A DNA stretch of 64,000 nucleotides from Notamacropus eugenii. Its lineage: Eukaryota; Chordata; Mammalia; Diprotodontia; Macropodidae. Location: contig NC_092875.1 of assembly GCF_028372415.1 (NCBI RefSeq), forward strand, positions 410,637,739 to 410,701,738, given 5' to 3'. Numbering within the stretch: the first letter of the stretch is position 1; each line of letters starts with the position of its first letter. Shown here piece by piece: positions 43,811-55,060 of this stretch. The notes beneath the pieces are model-generated. The model was given only the letters and a program-made list of their open reading frames with translations. It made no database searches and was not told where the DNA came from. Both the position numbers and the translations under genes were made by a program.

Positions 43811-44164
43811 CTAATAAATCAGTGATTTATGATCTGTGAAATATTTTGTCAATATGAAAAATGAGATTATTTCCCATTTTCACTAGTCAAGACTATTTTT
43901 CCTTATTATCACTCCCAATATGAGATGATACACATCCTATCCTTTTGGTTCATGCATCAACTCTCAGTTTCCTACAAAAATATCCCCTTCCTTGTGTGGA
44001 CTACTTTATCATAAGGAAATGTTATTCCCGTTAGTTCTTTACAAAATTAGCTGATCCATCACTTGGTTTTGTTCTCTATTATTTAAAAATTTTAGGACCA
44101 GTCACCTTGAATTTTGTCAGCAGAAGTTACAACCTATCTATACTGTCTGAAAGAGTTGCTTAAA

Positions 44165-44260
44165 TATCAGGGTCATTAAATGACTTGCCAATAGCCATAT
44201 CACAAGTGAGTTTTGAAGGCCAGATATGACCACATGTCCACTGTGCCACAGAGAATGAAT
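44165..44260 (-). mobile_element. MIR-family fragment
   Basis: 'aaatgacttgccaatagccatatcacaagtgag', 'ggccagatatgac'. Confidence 0.5.
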
Positions 44261-44284
44261 GCATGAAGCATGTATTAAGTGTGC

Positions 44285-44420
44285 ACTATATATGAAGCAA
44301 TCATCTAATAAATCTTTATTAAAGTCTTGCTATGTGTTATACACTGTGCTACTCACAAGGGGATCAAAATAAAAAATGTAAGATAATTCCTATATTCAAG
44401 GACTTCACATATTAATCGGT
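44285..44420 (-). mobile_element. L2-type LINE 3' end
   Basis: 'atctaataaatctttattaaagtcttgctatgtgttatacactgtgctac', 'attcctatattcaaggacttcaca'. Confidence 0.65.
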
Positions 44421-44539
44421 TATACAAATACTGATGGAAGATTTTACCTACAAGTCAGATGATCCTTAGTGTGCAGTAGCAAAAACGATGGTAATACCTC
44501 TTTTTTTATGCTGTTTTCATTGATTAAATTATTAGTTTC

Positions 44540-44645
44540 TGACACTGAGCACCTTTCTTTGTTTTCCCAGAGCTTACCCAATACCAGGTGGGTAGTAAGG
44601 ACTTAATACATTCATGTTGCCTCACTGTCTGACTGACAAAGACCT
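44540..44645 (+). mobile_element. L2-type LINE 3' end
   Basis: 'tttgttttcccagagcttacccaataccaggtgggtagtaaggacttaatacattcatgttg' follows the sense L2 end. Confidence 0.55.
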
Positions 44646-44859
44646 GAATATGCAAATCGATACTGATACCATTTTCATTAGTTTTATTTTAGCAGCCAAA
44701 TCACAAGCAATTCATTCTTCTCTATGAAAATTTTATAATATGTTTCTGTAAAATGTGCTTAGTAAAGGTAGTTATATAACTTCTGTATTTTTCATTAAGT
44801 AGAATCCGAAATATTTCAGGGAAATTTTGAATAACATTTCTTTTTTCCATCTCTGCAGG

Positions 44860-46620
44860 TAAGTTTATTTATTTATTTTTTTGTAATTCATGGAGAGAAT
44901 GATGACTGTTGTTGGTTTATTTTGCATGGCATTACTTTAGTGAGAATGTTATTTTGTTTTATAATTTTAGTTGATACTGCAGAATTCTCTAAACTGTTGT
45001 GGCATCTGTAAAAAAAATTATAGTTTTTTCTTCTTTGCTTATATTTATTCTTTCAGTTCTTCCTGACTAGTATCATTAATATTATATCAAATAATATTAA
45101 TCAAAATGGGCCTTTTCTTCTTGACCCATTACCTTACTTGAAAGAACATTTCTCCATTAAGCATGATAGTAATTTCTGATTTTAAGTAGTTTTTATAATG
45201 TTTTTATTCCTATGTTTTCAAGCATTTTTCCAACAGAAAAGACTACTGCATTTTGTCAGCAGTATTTTCCCCAACAGATATAGACCTAATCATGCAATTT
45301 TATTATTTTTATTGCCATTTTCTATTAAAGTCATCATAATCTTAACATCATTTAAGGCTAACCTATTTAAAATGTACAATCTTTTAATTATTTTACTATA
45401 GAAAATTTGATAATTTTTTCCAATATCACTGCATATATGTGTCTATATACATATGTGCCCCCACACATATATATACCTATATGCATATACATACGTATGT
45501 ATGTATGAGTAAATATATATGTATGCACATATATATATGTATGCATATATATGTATATGTGTGTATCTCCCTATCTATATCTATATTTATATACAGTTAT
45601 TTCCCTAACTTAACTTTTCATGATTTAGGTACCAGGACCATATTTGAATCATGACAGAGATTGGTAGGATGCCATTTTTTCCCTATTTTGTAGGCTTTTT
45701 GGAAAAAAGTTGAACTAGTTGTTATTTTATTTCTTGAGGCTTCTTTGTGTAATTTTTGAAGATATAACTGATTTGATTCCGTTCTGTAAATATTGATATG
45801 TTGCCTAATTGTTTTCATTTTTAAATCAAAGTATCCATTATTTTATGATTTTTTCCTTTGACCTAACATTTTTTAGGATTAATTTATTCATTATTTATGC
45901 ATGAATCTTGCTTTAAAACTATATTTATGATTTGGGGTTTTTCTCACATTGTGGTAAAAAGCTAATATGTTTAATAATTTTCCTTTTTGTATTTGTTTAT
46001 ATGGTTACGATGGTAACAAACTGCAAATTTTATAGAGACCATACATAGTTAAGTAGTATTTATATTCTTTTGTATTTCTTTTTCAGAAACATTGGAGAGC
46101 CTTTACAAAATTCGTTTCACAACATTAACTTTTTTCTTATATTTCTGTTAATTTCTCTAGGTCTGAAATGAGTACATTGACATCTTTCATTTGCTATGGA
46201 TTTCTCCTTGCAATTTGATTAATTTTTTCTTCAGAAATGTAGATGCCATGTCATTTAGTGTAAATTAAATATTGCCATTAAATCATTATCTACAGTGCCT
46301 TTAAATAAAATACAGTTGACTGGCTTATCTTTCTTTTTACCTTGTCTGACATCGTTATTGCCACACCCCTTTTTCTTTTTTTTTCTGTTGCTGGTGTTGT
46401 TATTGTTCTTCTTCTTCTTCCCTTTGGGATACCAATTCTTATCAAGTCATTCATTTTAACTCTTTATGAATCTGTATGTTTCAGACATGCTTCTTGTAAG
46501 CAACATGTTGTTATATTCTATTCTCTAATTAATTCTTCTACCCTACTTCATTTTATAGGTTAATTTATGTTCATTGTTATGATGAGCAATTGAACATTGT
46601 CTTCCATCACATATACTTTT
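44860..46620 (-). mobile_element. Old L1 ORF2 region
   Basis: T-rich on the plus strand. Minus-strand fragments 45818-45618 (ending NMVLVPKS after a diverged linker, compare [10 protein letters not shown] at 53950) mark the RT entry. Segments near 46130-46320 ('tctctaggtctgaaatg', 'ttaccttgtctgacatc') fit the EN region. Strongly decayed, interrupted by a TA/TG array at 45432-45598. Confidence 0.6.
45432..45598. repeat. TA/TG/CA microsatellite region
   Basis: Alternating AT-rich dinucleotides with CA patches. Confidence 0.85.
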
Positions 46621-47389
46621 TAAAAAAATTTCCTTCTGACCCCCCACCCCATGCTCCTTACAGAAAAGAGGGTATTCACCATCCAAAATAGAAATTCACA
46701 AATTGCTTTGATATAGCTAGGGAGAGCACCAAAAATGAACAGCTATGAGTTAGTAAGCATAAGGATTAGGATTATAATGCATAAAAGCATAAGGTATCAA
46801 AAATTAGGATATGTGAGAAAAGCTGAAAAATTTATTTTGAGGGAAGGAGTTATCCTCCAGACCTGAATATAATAAAAAAAATTAATGAAGCATTAAACTT
46901 ACTGAGAGATGTGTGTACACTCTATTATTTTGACTAATTGTCAATACCTCTCTGCTTGAGTCAAGAAGGGAAGAACGCACTTGACTGAGAAAAAAAAATT
47001 ATCTATACCTTTGTGGTCATCAGATAACTAAACCCTGAAGAGTTGAAGGAATCAGGGTTGTGTGTATAGAGTAATCCCCTTGCATGGAGGTAGGAGGAGA
47101 TTTCTGTTATGACATCGATCAAGCATCAGAATTGAAAACACTCCCATTCAGAATTTGGGGAGGGGGGAAATTACAAAATAGTCACTGTCTGTGGAAGGGA
47201 GAGATTTCCTCCTCCCTCTACCATAAAAGCCATATTTTAGTTTTGAACGATGAGTAGAAAATAATGCAGCCTGTGGTAAGCAAGACATAAAGGAAAACAG
47301 TGAAACACTTCATATAAACATAACTATAGAGAGAAAATCATCCAAGAGAAGATGTAGTTTTAAGGATTGTGTCCCCCTGCAAACTGCAA
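46621..47389. other. Unassigned sequence
   Basis: No gene. It may include the 5' part of the old repeat that follows. Confidence 0.4.
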
Positions 47390-47610
47390 TTTTGGTTGTG
47401 CAGAGGAATGGAATGAAAGGGACCAGTATGAAAAGTTTTAAATGCAAAGCTGAGAAGTTTGTATTTTATTTTAGAAGTAATACCAAAAATTTTTGATTGT
47501 AGGAGTGACATGATAATGTCTGTCCTTTTAGGAAATTATGATGTTAGTTATATGGAATTTAGATTGGAGAAAGGAGAGACTAGAAGTTTGGAGACCTCTC
47601 TCAAACTCAA
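47390..47610 (+). repeat. Unnamed ancient repeat
   Basis: 'gaaaagttttaaatgcaaagctgagaagtttgtattttattttag', 'aggagtgacatgataatgtctg' correspond to 'ggctttaaatgccaaacagaggagtttatatttgat' and 'ggatgacatggtcagacctg' in other copies. Confidence 0.6.
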
Positions 47611-47844
47611 ACCTAACAGTTATCATTAATTTCTCCTCTCTCTGAGTCTCTACATTAAATTAATCAATGAATCCTCTGATTTTTTCCTTCAAAATGTCTT
47701 TTGTACTTGTCTTTCCTTTTCTGTTTAAACTATGATCTTCCCATCTCTCTCTTACCTCTTACCTAGACTTTTACATGCTTTTTTAATGGTTCTAGTGACT
47801 CTTCTCTCTAATATATCCCTTACAACTTTGTAAGGTATAGGGAA

Positions 47845-47975
47845 AGGAATTCTGAACTCAGGTTAAGAAATTTGGGATCTATCCACATTCTGCCACTAAG
47901 CTACTTTGTGACCTTGGCAAATCATATGATCTCACAGTGCCTCACGGTCCTCATCTGAAAAATGACAGGGCAAAG
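47845..47975 (+). mobile_element. MIR-family SINE
   Basis: 'gaattctgaactcaggttaagaaatttggg', 'gccactaagctactttgtgaccttggcaaatcatatgatctc', 'ggtcctcatctgaaaaatga'. Confidence 0.7.
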
Positions 47976-48789
47976 CAAGACTGCATCTGAAAACATTTCC
48001 AACTCAAGACCTTGTCATTCACTAAGATTTTATGATGTTTTTCAGAAAACACTATTCTGTAGTAGACTGGCAGTTAGAAAACTGATTTCTCCACTTCCAG
48101 TTGGACAGGGCATCCAGATATTTAGGTGTTTTGTCCATGTATTTTATATACTTTCCTAGCCAAATAGCACTGTTAGGGAGTATGCCCCATGCTCTCCTGG
48201 TCTTCTGAAATAGGCCCTCTACGGAAATTGCTATAATCCAGGAAACATTTTTCTCTCTCATGAGGAAATTACTTTAACTGTTTAAAAATAGTTCTATTAT
48301 GTTTAGAATATGTCTTTAAAATCTTCAGCAAAAAGGAAAGAAAAACAGGACAGGGCGCCTTTGAGAAGCTGCTGGTTCTGACAGAAAGCCAAATTGCAAA
48401 CAGTGAAATAATTAAAGGATTTGTGAAGTATAGATCTTCTGTTCATTAAAAAGGAGGAGTGAGCCCAAGGTAACAAAAGAGAGGAAAGGATAAAATAGAA
48501 CTGAGGATATAATTTAGACACCCAGGTATCTGATCCAGTTTCGTACTTAGGGATCACAAGATTTGGAGAGAGATACTCTAAAGTTACTAGCTCAAAAAGT
48601 TTCCCTTTTCCTTTGATTTGGATATGGAAGGCATATCCAATAATAAAGAAGTGGTTTTTTTAATGTCAGGCTAGAGAATGGAAGAAACTACTGTTAAAGC
48701 TGAGTTCCCCTTGCAGGGAACCCTTTCTGTTCCAGGATGAGGCCCCCTTTTCAACATCAAAAAATTCAATAAACCTTCTACACAATAGG
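47976..48789. other. Unassigned sequence
   Basis: Frames of 65-84 codons on both strands are unrecognised. No repeat called. Confidence 0.4.
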
Positions 48790-48905
48790 AGTTATATTAG
48801 TAGTATCTGTTCAATTGTGTGCCTACCACATATGTCAGGATCTGAGTATGGGTTGAGTGAAAATATTCATGGTCTTGAACAGTTTGTATTATATTTAAGA
48901 GAAAG
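48790..48905 (-). mobile_element. L2-like fragment
   Basis: 'caattgtgtgcctaccacatatgtcagg', 'attcatggtcttgaacagtttgtattatatttaag' in reverse L2 order; diverged. Confidence 0.45.
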
Positions 48906-50110
48906 AACATAAACATAAATAAATAAGAAGGAATAAAAGAGAATTGGCCAATGAAGATTCAGTCTTGTCAACATGCTTTAGGAAATCACATGGATGTTTG
49001 GTATCCCTTTTCTGGATATTTGTGATGACACATGTGCATGTATTTTCTAAAGAATTCCTGTATGATTACTGTGTGATGAAGAAAGGACCTTTTGGTTGGT
49101 TATTGAGCTAGACCTAAGAGTATATACAAAAGGTATCATTGAAGAAATTCTTCCTCTTTCTTCCAGCTTGTCATAGATTGTCTTTCTCATTACAGTTCCT
49201 TTACTTCTCTGGCTTGACCCTTTTGGAAATGATCCTTTTATTGTGACTTGATCTCCCTTCTGTATGCAAATGTAAAGACACTGAAAACTCTACTAGCTAT
49301 TGGCTTCTGGATGTTTTTCCTCAAGTCCTGCCATCCTTAACTATCAATGAGGGTCAGGTTACCTGAATGACTAAATTAGACTCTCACTCCTATTTTATTC
49401 CTTACTTTTCAAGATGACACTCTATTCTCTGGAGGGTTGGTGGACAGTGCTCTTTCCCTCACCTGGCTAGATTATGAGCAAATTCCCTTTAGGCAAGCCT
49501 GTATCTAAGATGAGACCTTCTTTTGTGTCTATTTTCTTCCCTTTTGTAGAGGACTATGAGACAAATGAAAAGGTCAAAGAAACAGGAACCAAAATCCATT
49601 CCAGTGAAGTTCATTGCATTCATGTAGCCCTGAGAAACAATTTGCTTGACCCAACCCCAACAGTGGATTGATGTCGAGATGCCTTTTCTTGCAAGCAAGA
49701 AAGTTATGACATACATACACTATGCTCCATTTGAGGAGAACTTGGTGGGGTTGAAGCTTTGTAGAAACTGACTTTAATTTGAGCCCACTGACCTGCCCCT
49801 ACCAGGGCTGAGGTGATAAAGGAAGAATGGGGGATTAGGAGATGTTTTATTTTTGTTTTTGCTAAACCTTTTCAGTAAATATCTCTTTATAAAAGCTTAA
49901 TGATATGAACTGGTTAGATGGCATTGAAGCAGTAATCACTACAAATAATATGGGGGGAGAATATACTGCAATGGAAGCTAGAGTCAATAACAGTCTAAAC
50001 AAAATTTGACAGCTCAGAGGTGTTTCTAGAATCCTGAGGGAAAATTGTAACTGCATTCTGAGGACACAAGTTACTAGTGCATATTTGGGATCGTGATTCT
50101 AGTGGATCAC
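48906..50110. other. Unassigned sequence with one exon-like piece
   Basis: No repeat recognised. 49549-49671 is an open segment behind a good splice-acceptor-like sequence; see the finding. The 64-75 codon frames are otherwise incidental. Confidence 0.35.
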
Positions 50111-50112
50111 TA

Positions 50113-50162
50113 TTCTATCTATCATCTATCTACCTATCTATCTATCTATCTATCTATCTATC
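50113..50162. repeat. (CTAT)n tetranucleotide microsatellite
   Basis: About 10 CTAT/TCTA units, the longest uninterrupted run from 50133. Confidence 0.95.
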
Positions 50163-50174
50163 AAGAGAGAAGTA

Positions 50175-50284
50175 TATTTGTGTGTATGTGTGTTTATGTA
50201 TATATACACAATGTGTGTGTCTATATACACATACACACATTATATATGTGTGTACATATATCTGTATATATATATATATATTTT
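50175..50284. repeat. TG/TA/CA microsatellite
   Basis: Alternating dinucleotides directly after the tetranucleotide array, ending in (TA)n and a T-run. Confidence 0.9.
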
Positions 50285-50309
50285 TTTTTTCATTAGGGAT
50301 GAGTAGGCA

Positions 50310-50480
50310 TAGCAAATGAGATATTAGAAAGTAGCCTGCTTAGGAGATAATATTTGAACTGAGTTATGAATGGATCTAAGGAGTCTAGAAGACAGAAACA
50401 AGGAAGGAGAATATTTCAATAATGGGGAATAGTGTGTACAAATGGGGAATAGTCTGTACAAAGTAATGGAGGCAAGAAAG
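50310..50480 (+). repeat. Unnamed ancient repeat, 5' part
   Basis: 'tttgaactgagttatgaatggatctaaggag', 'aggaaggagaatatttcaataatgggg', 'tacaaagtaatggaggcaag' match the family's early part. It contains a 20-bp tandem duplication (50421-50440 and 50441-50460, one mismatch). Confidence 0.55.
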
Positions 50481-50899
50481 GGTTTCTTTATCTTCTATTT
50501 ATATCTATATATCTAGTCATCTATCTAAGGAATGACTCATGTGGGAGATAGAGGAAAGAATAATAATGGGAAATATAGTGTAAGAATAAAAGGTACTAAT
50601 AAAATCATTAAAAAGTAAAATAATAAAATTAATTAAAAGAGGGCCTTTAATTTGACAGAAGTAGATAACTACAGTGGCTGATGACATAAAAGCATTTGCA
50701 TCATCCAGAAAAAAAGTTGTTTTGTATAGATCTCTGACTCTTGGAATATTACAATAGGTCCAGAACAATTATCTGTTGTATCTTGGAAGAAGGAAAAAGA
50801 AAGAATGGCCCCAAGTAGGTTAAAGTGAGAAGATACTTAAGGAATATCTTAACCTGAGGCAACCAGAAACCAGCTATGGAGATCAAGTTAGACTCTACA
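50481..50899. other. Unassigned sequence
   Basis: No gene or clear repeat. 83-codon minus frame unrecognised. Confidence 0.4.
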
Positions 50900-50959
50900 C
50901 AATTGTATTGATGAATTATTACAGATTTGAATTAATTTATTAATTAAAATCCACTGGGT

Positions 50960-51345
50960 GTACTGGGAATCATATCCTGAAGTTGCTGTGAAGTGTAAAA
51001 TAAAAGACATCACTAACATTAAAAAAGAGCTAAGGGATAAAATTAGAGGTCTTAAAAGAATAACAGAGCTAGTGATTTAGAACAGGATGTGGAATTCTCT
51101 AATAGAGTAGTGCGCATTCTTAAAATAAAATGATGGACAAAATGAAGGAAAATTGTAATAAATCTTGAGATTATCAATAACTATAAATAATTGAATTTGC
51201 AGATAGAAATTAGAGTGACAATCTGAGAATTGTTGGACTCTCAGGGGAAAATCATAAAACACAAAAATAAAATGCCTGAATACTTAAGAAATCATTAAAA
51301 AATATCCAAATGTATTAGCAATAGGGGGGAAATCTTATATCAATA
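50960..51345 (+). pseudogene. L1-type ORF1 fragment
   Basis: Plus-strand reading near 51214-51290 gives NLRIVGLSGENHKTQK, then stops, then ILKKSLKNI, which matches the RRM start of L1 ORF1p (NLRIIGLPE). Upstream is Lys/Glu-rich. Several stops; a relic beside the minus-strand L1 that starts at 51346. Confidence 0.5.
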
Positions 51346-53155
51346 AAATTCATTTTTAAAAATATTTCCCCCAAATACATAGAAAAACAATTTTTAACAT
51401 TTGTTGTTAAGTTTTAAGTTCTAAAATTTACTTTATCCTCCCTCCCTTCTTCCCTTCCCTGAGATGGTAAGCAATATAATATAAATTATATGTGTAAAAC
51501 CATGTAAAGCAGGCAAAAATTGATATTCTTTTTTCTGGGAAAAAATATGAGTAAAACACATAAAGAAGGAAAAAGAAAGGAAGGAAAGAAAGAAGGAAGG
51601 AAATTAGGAAGGAACGAATGAAGAAAAAGGCAAAAGAACAAAGAAAAATAGTATGGTTTGGTCTGTATTCAGATGCCACCAGTCATTTCTCTGATGGTGG
51701 ATAGCATTTTCCATCATAAGTATTTTGGAATTGTTTTGCATCATTGTATTGCTGAGAATAGGTAAGTCATTCACAGTTGATTATTTCATAATAGTTTTGT
51801 TACTATGTGTCATGTTCTGGTTCTGCTCACTTCACTCTGTTGCAGTGCATGTAAGTCTTTCTAGGCTTTTTAAAAATCATTCTGCTTACCATTTTATTTT
51901 TCATGGCTTGATAGTATTACATTACAGTCATTCCGCAACTTATTCAATCATTCCCCATTTTGATAGGCCTCTATTCAACTTTCAATTCTAAATTACTACA
52001 AAAGGTACAACTATAAGTATTTTTGTATAAAAGTTCTCTCCTCTCCTCCTTTTAAGTCTTTTTGGGATATAGACCTAGTAGTGGCATTGCTGGATCAAAG
52101 TGGATTTACAGTTTCATAGCCCTTTGGGAAGAGTTCAAAATTGCTTCCCAGAAAAGTTGGCTTACTTCACAACTCAATCAATAATATATTAGTGTCCCTA
52201 TTTTCCACATTTTCTTCACCATCATTTCCATTTTCTAACATATCAGCCAAATTAATCAGTGTGAGATGGTGCCTCAGAGTTGTTTTAATTTTGCATTTAT
52301 CTATTTAACCATTCATCAATTGGGGAATGACTTGTATCCTTATAAATTTGATTTGATTCTATAAATATTTGAAAAATTAAGCCTGTATCAGAGAAACATG
52401 CTGCATTTTTCTCAACCTTCCTTCTAATCTTGGCTGCATAATTTTTGTTTGGAGAAAACTTTTTTAGCTTGATATAATCATAATTACCCCTTTTGTATCT
52501 TATAATGCTCTCTATGTCCTGTTTGCTCATAATTTCCCTCTTCTCCATAGATCAAACAGGTAAAATGTTCCATGCTCCTTTAATTTTCTTATAGTATACA
52601 CTTTATGTCTAAATCATTGACCTATTTTAACTTATATTCATATATTCTGTGAGATATTGGTTTATACCAAGTTTTTCCCAAACTACCTTCCAGTTTTCCT
52701 AGAAATTTTTGTCAAATGTTGATTTTTTTGGTACTAAAATTTTTGATCCTTGAGTTTGTCAAACCCTAGATTACTATAGTCATATATCACATTACCTAAC
52801 CTATTCCGCTAATCCACCACTCTTTCTTAAGTCAATACCACTCTGTTTTGATGATGACCACTTTGTAATACAGTTTGAAATCAGCTCTTACCAAGCCAAG
52901 ATCCTTCACATATTTTTCATTTATTCCCTAGGTATTCTTAACTTTTTTTTCTTTCAGAAAGATTATATTTTTATGTTTTTGGTTCAATAAAATAGTTTTG
53001 GTAGTTTGATCAGTATTGCACTGAATAAGTAAATTAATTTAGGTAGAAGAGTCATTTTATTGTATTAGTTCATCATAGCGACTGCAAAGAGTGATAGTTT
53101 TCTTCTCTCATTGCCTATTCAAATTTATTTAAGTTATTTTTCTTCTCTTTGCTAT
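51346..53155 (-). mobile_element. L1 (3' UTR and ORF2), part left of a SINE insertion
   Basis: The reverse L1: tail and 3' UTR (51346-51700, 'aaaatatttcccccaaatac', C-rich tract), ORF2 C-terminus (51860-52130) and the following ORF2 body (52300-53155). It continues after the SINE. Confidence 0.8.
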
Positions 53156-53168
53156 AGGTAACATTTCT

Positions 53169-53484
53169 GTGTGCGTTTGTCCTTCATTGCCAAAGAAGAT
53201 CATGCCATTAGAGAAATAATGACATGACTTGCACTTGACTTTGTTTTGAGTGAGGGAGGGTTGTGCAGGTCACTAGCCTCACTTCTCCTCCAGAGCCATC
53301 TGAATCCAGTGATCAGATATTCATCAGGATGACTAGAGATGACCCAGGATGAGGCAATTGGGGTTAAGTGACTTGCCCAAGGTCACGTGACTAGTGAGTG
53401 TCAAGTGTCTGAGGTGAGATTTGAACTCAGGTCCTCCTGACTCCTGCAGTGGTGCTCTATCCACTGCACCACCTAGCTGCCCCA
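53169..53484 (-). mobile_element. Full-length tRNA/MIR-core SINE with perfect 13-bp target duplication
   Basis: AGGTAACATTTCT flanks it at 53156-53168 and 53485-53497. On the minus strand: tRNA head with A box TGGTGCAGTGG (53461-53471) and B box GAGTTCAAATC (53418-53428), a MIR-like core ('gggcaagtcacttaacc'), then the tail module shared with 12530-12755 and 29885-30425, ending 'gaaggacaaacgcacac'. Pol III-type internal promoter boxes are both present. The tail presumably recruits a LINE reverse transcriptase. Confidence 0.9.
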
Positions 53485-55060
53485 AGGTAACATTTCTACA
53501 ATAATATTGAACAATAGTGATGATGATGGTCATCCTTGTTCCACCCTTAATCTTATTGAAAAGGCTTATAGTTTATACCACTATACATAATGATTGCTGC
53601 TGGTTCTAGATAGGAACTACTTATCATTTTGAGGAAAATTCCAGTTCTTTCTATGCTTTCTAATTTTTTTAAACAGGAATGAGTTTTGAATTTTGTCAAA
53701 AGCTGTTTTCTGCATCATTTGAGATACTCATATGATTGCTCATCTTGTTATCTATTTGGTAAGTTGTGCTCATAGTTTTCCTAATAGTGAACCAACCCTC
53801 CATTTTTGTTTTAAATCCTGCCTGGTCATAGTGTGTGATATTTGTAGTATTTTGCTTTAATCTCCTTGTTAATATTATTTTGAAGGATTTTGCATCATTC
53901 ATTAGGTAAATTAATCTTCAGTTTTATTTGTCTGTTTTTGCCCTTCCTGGTTTAGTTATCAGCACCATATTTGTCTCATAAAAGTAATTTGAAAAGATTC
54001 TACTTATTTTCCCAAATAATTTATAGTATATTGAAATTAATTGTTCTCTAAATGTTTGATAAAATTCTTTTGCAAGTCTATTTGATCCAGGAATTTTTTT
54101 TTCCTTAGGGAGCCCATTTATGACTTCTTCAATTTCTTTTTCTAAAATAGTTTTATTTAGGTCCTCTATATCCTCTTCTCTTAACCTGGGCAATTTATAT
54201 TTTTTGTAAATACTGTTTTCTATTTCATTCAGATTGTTAAATTTATTGGCATTTAATTGCAAAATAGCTCCAAATAATTCCTTTAATTTCATTTTCAATA
54301 GTGGTAAATGAGCCCTTCTTAGATTTGATAGTGGCAATTTGACTTCTGTCTTTTCAAAATCAAATTAACCAATGATTTCTCTAATTTATTATTATTTTTT
54401 CCTGTAAAATAAGCTTTTAGTTTTATTTATAAGATAAATGATTTTCCTACTTTCCATTTTATTAATCTCTTTCTTGATTTTCAGGATTTCAGTGTGCTAC
54501 TTAATTGAGTTCATTTGTTTTTTTCTAGGCTTTTTAAAGTTGTTTGCCTAATACACTGATCTGTTTTTTCTCTATTTTATTGATGTAAACATTAACAAAT
54601 TAACAAGTAAATTTTCCCTTAAGTATTGCTTTTGACTGCATCCAATAACTTTTGGTATATTGTCTTATTGCTGTCATTATTTTTAATGAAATTATTTGTT
54701 AATTCAATGATTTTTTCTTTAACCTACTTATTCTTTAGTATCAGATTAGTTAGCTTCCCATTAATTTTCATCTATAGCTGCACGTCCCTTTCTTGGATAT
54801 AATTTTATTGTATTATCATCTGAAAAGTATGCATTTAATATTTCTGTGTTTCTGCATTTAGTTGTGAATTTTTTGTACATTAATACATTGTCATTGTTTT
54901 GTGAAAGTGCCATACATATTTGAGAAAAAAGTATAGTCTTTTCTATTCCCATTCAATTTCCTCCAGCAAGCTGTCATGTCTAACTTTTCTAAAATTCTAT
55001 TAATCTCCTTAACTGTTTTGGTTTTTTTCTAATATCACCATCATCCTTGTTTCATTGCCT
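53485..55060 (-). mobile_element. L1 ORF2 (RT and endonuclease regions), part right of the SINE
   Basis: Minus translation of 54337-53924 is open for 137 codons across the linker into [70 protein letters not shown]. These are classic L1 ORF2 blocks. 54560-54980 is the endonuclease side. Elsewhere stops and shifts abound; not functional. Confidence 0.9.

Noticed and set aside
46379..46425. T/TTG/TTC-rich stretch as a splice-site polypyrimidine tract
   Set aside because: Lies inside decayed L1 sequence with no exon-like frame behind it.
53924..54337. 137-codon reverse-transcriptase-like frame as an active gene
   Set aside because: L1 ORF2 fragment in an element broken by stops, shifts and a SINE.
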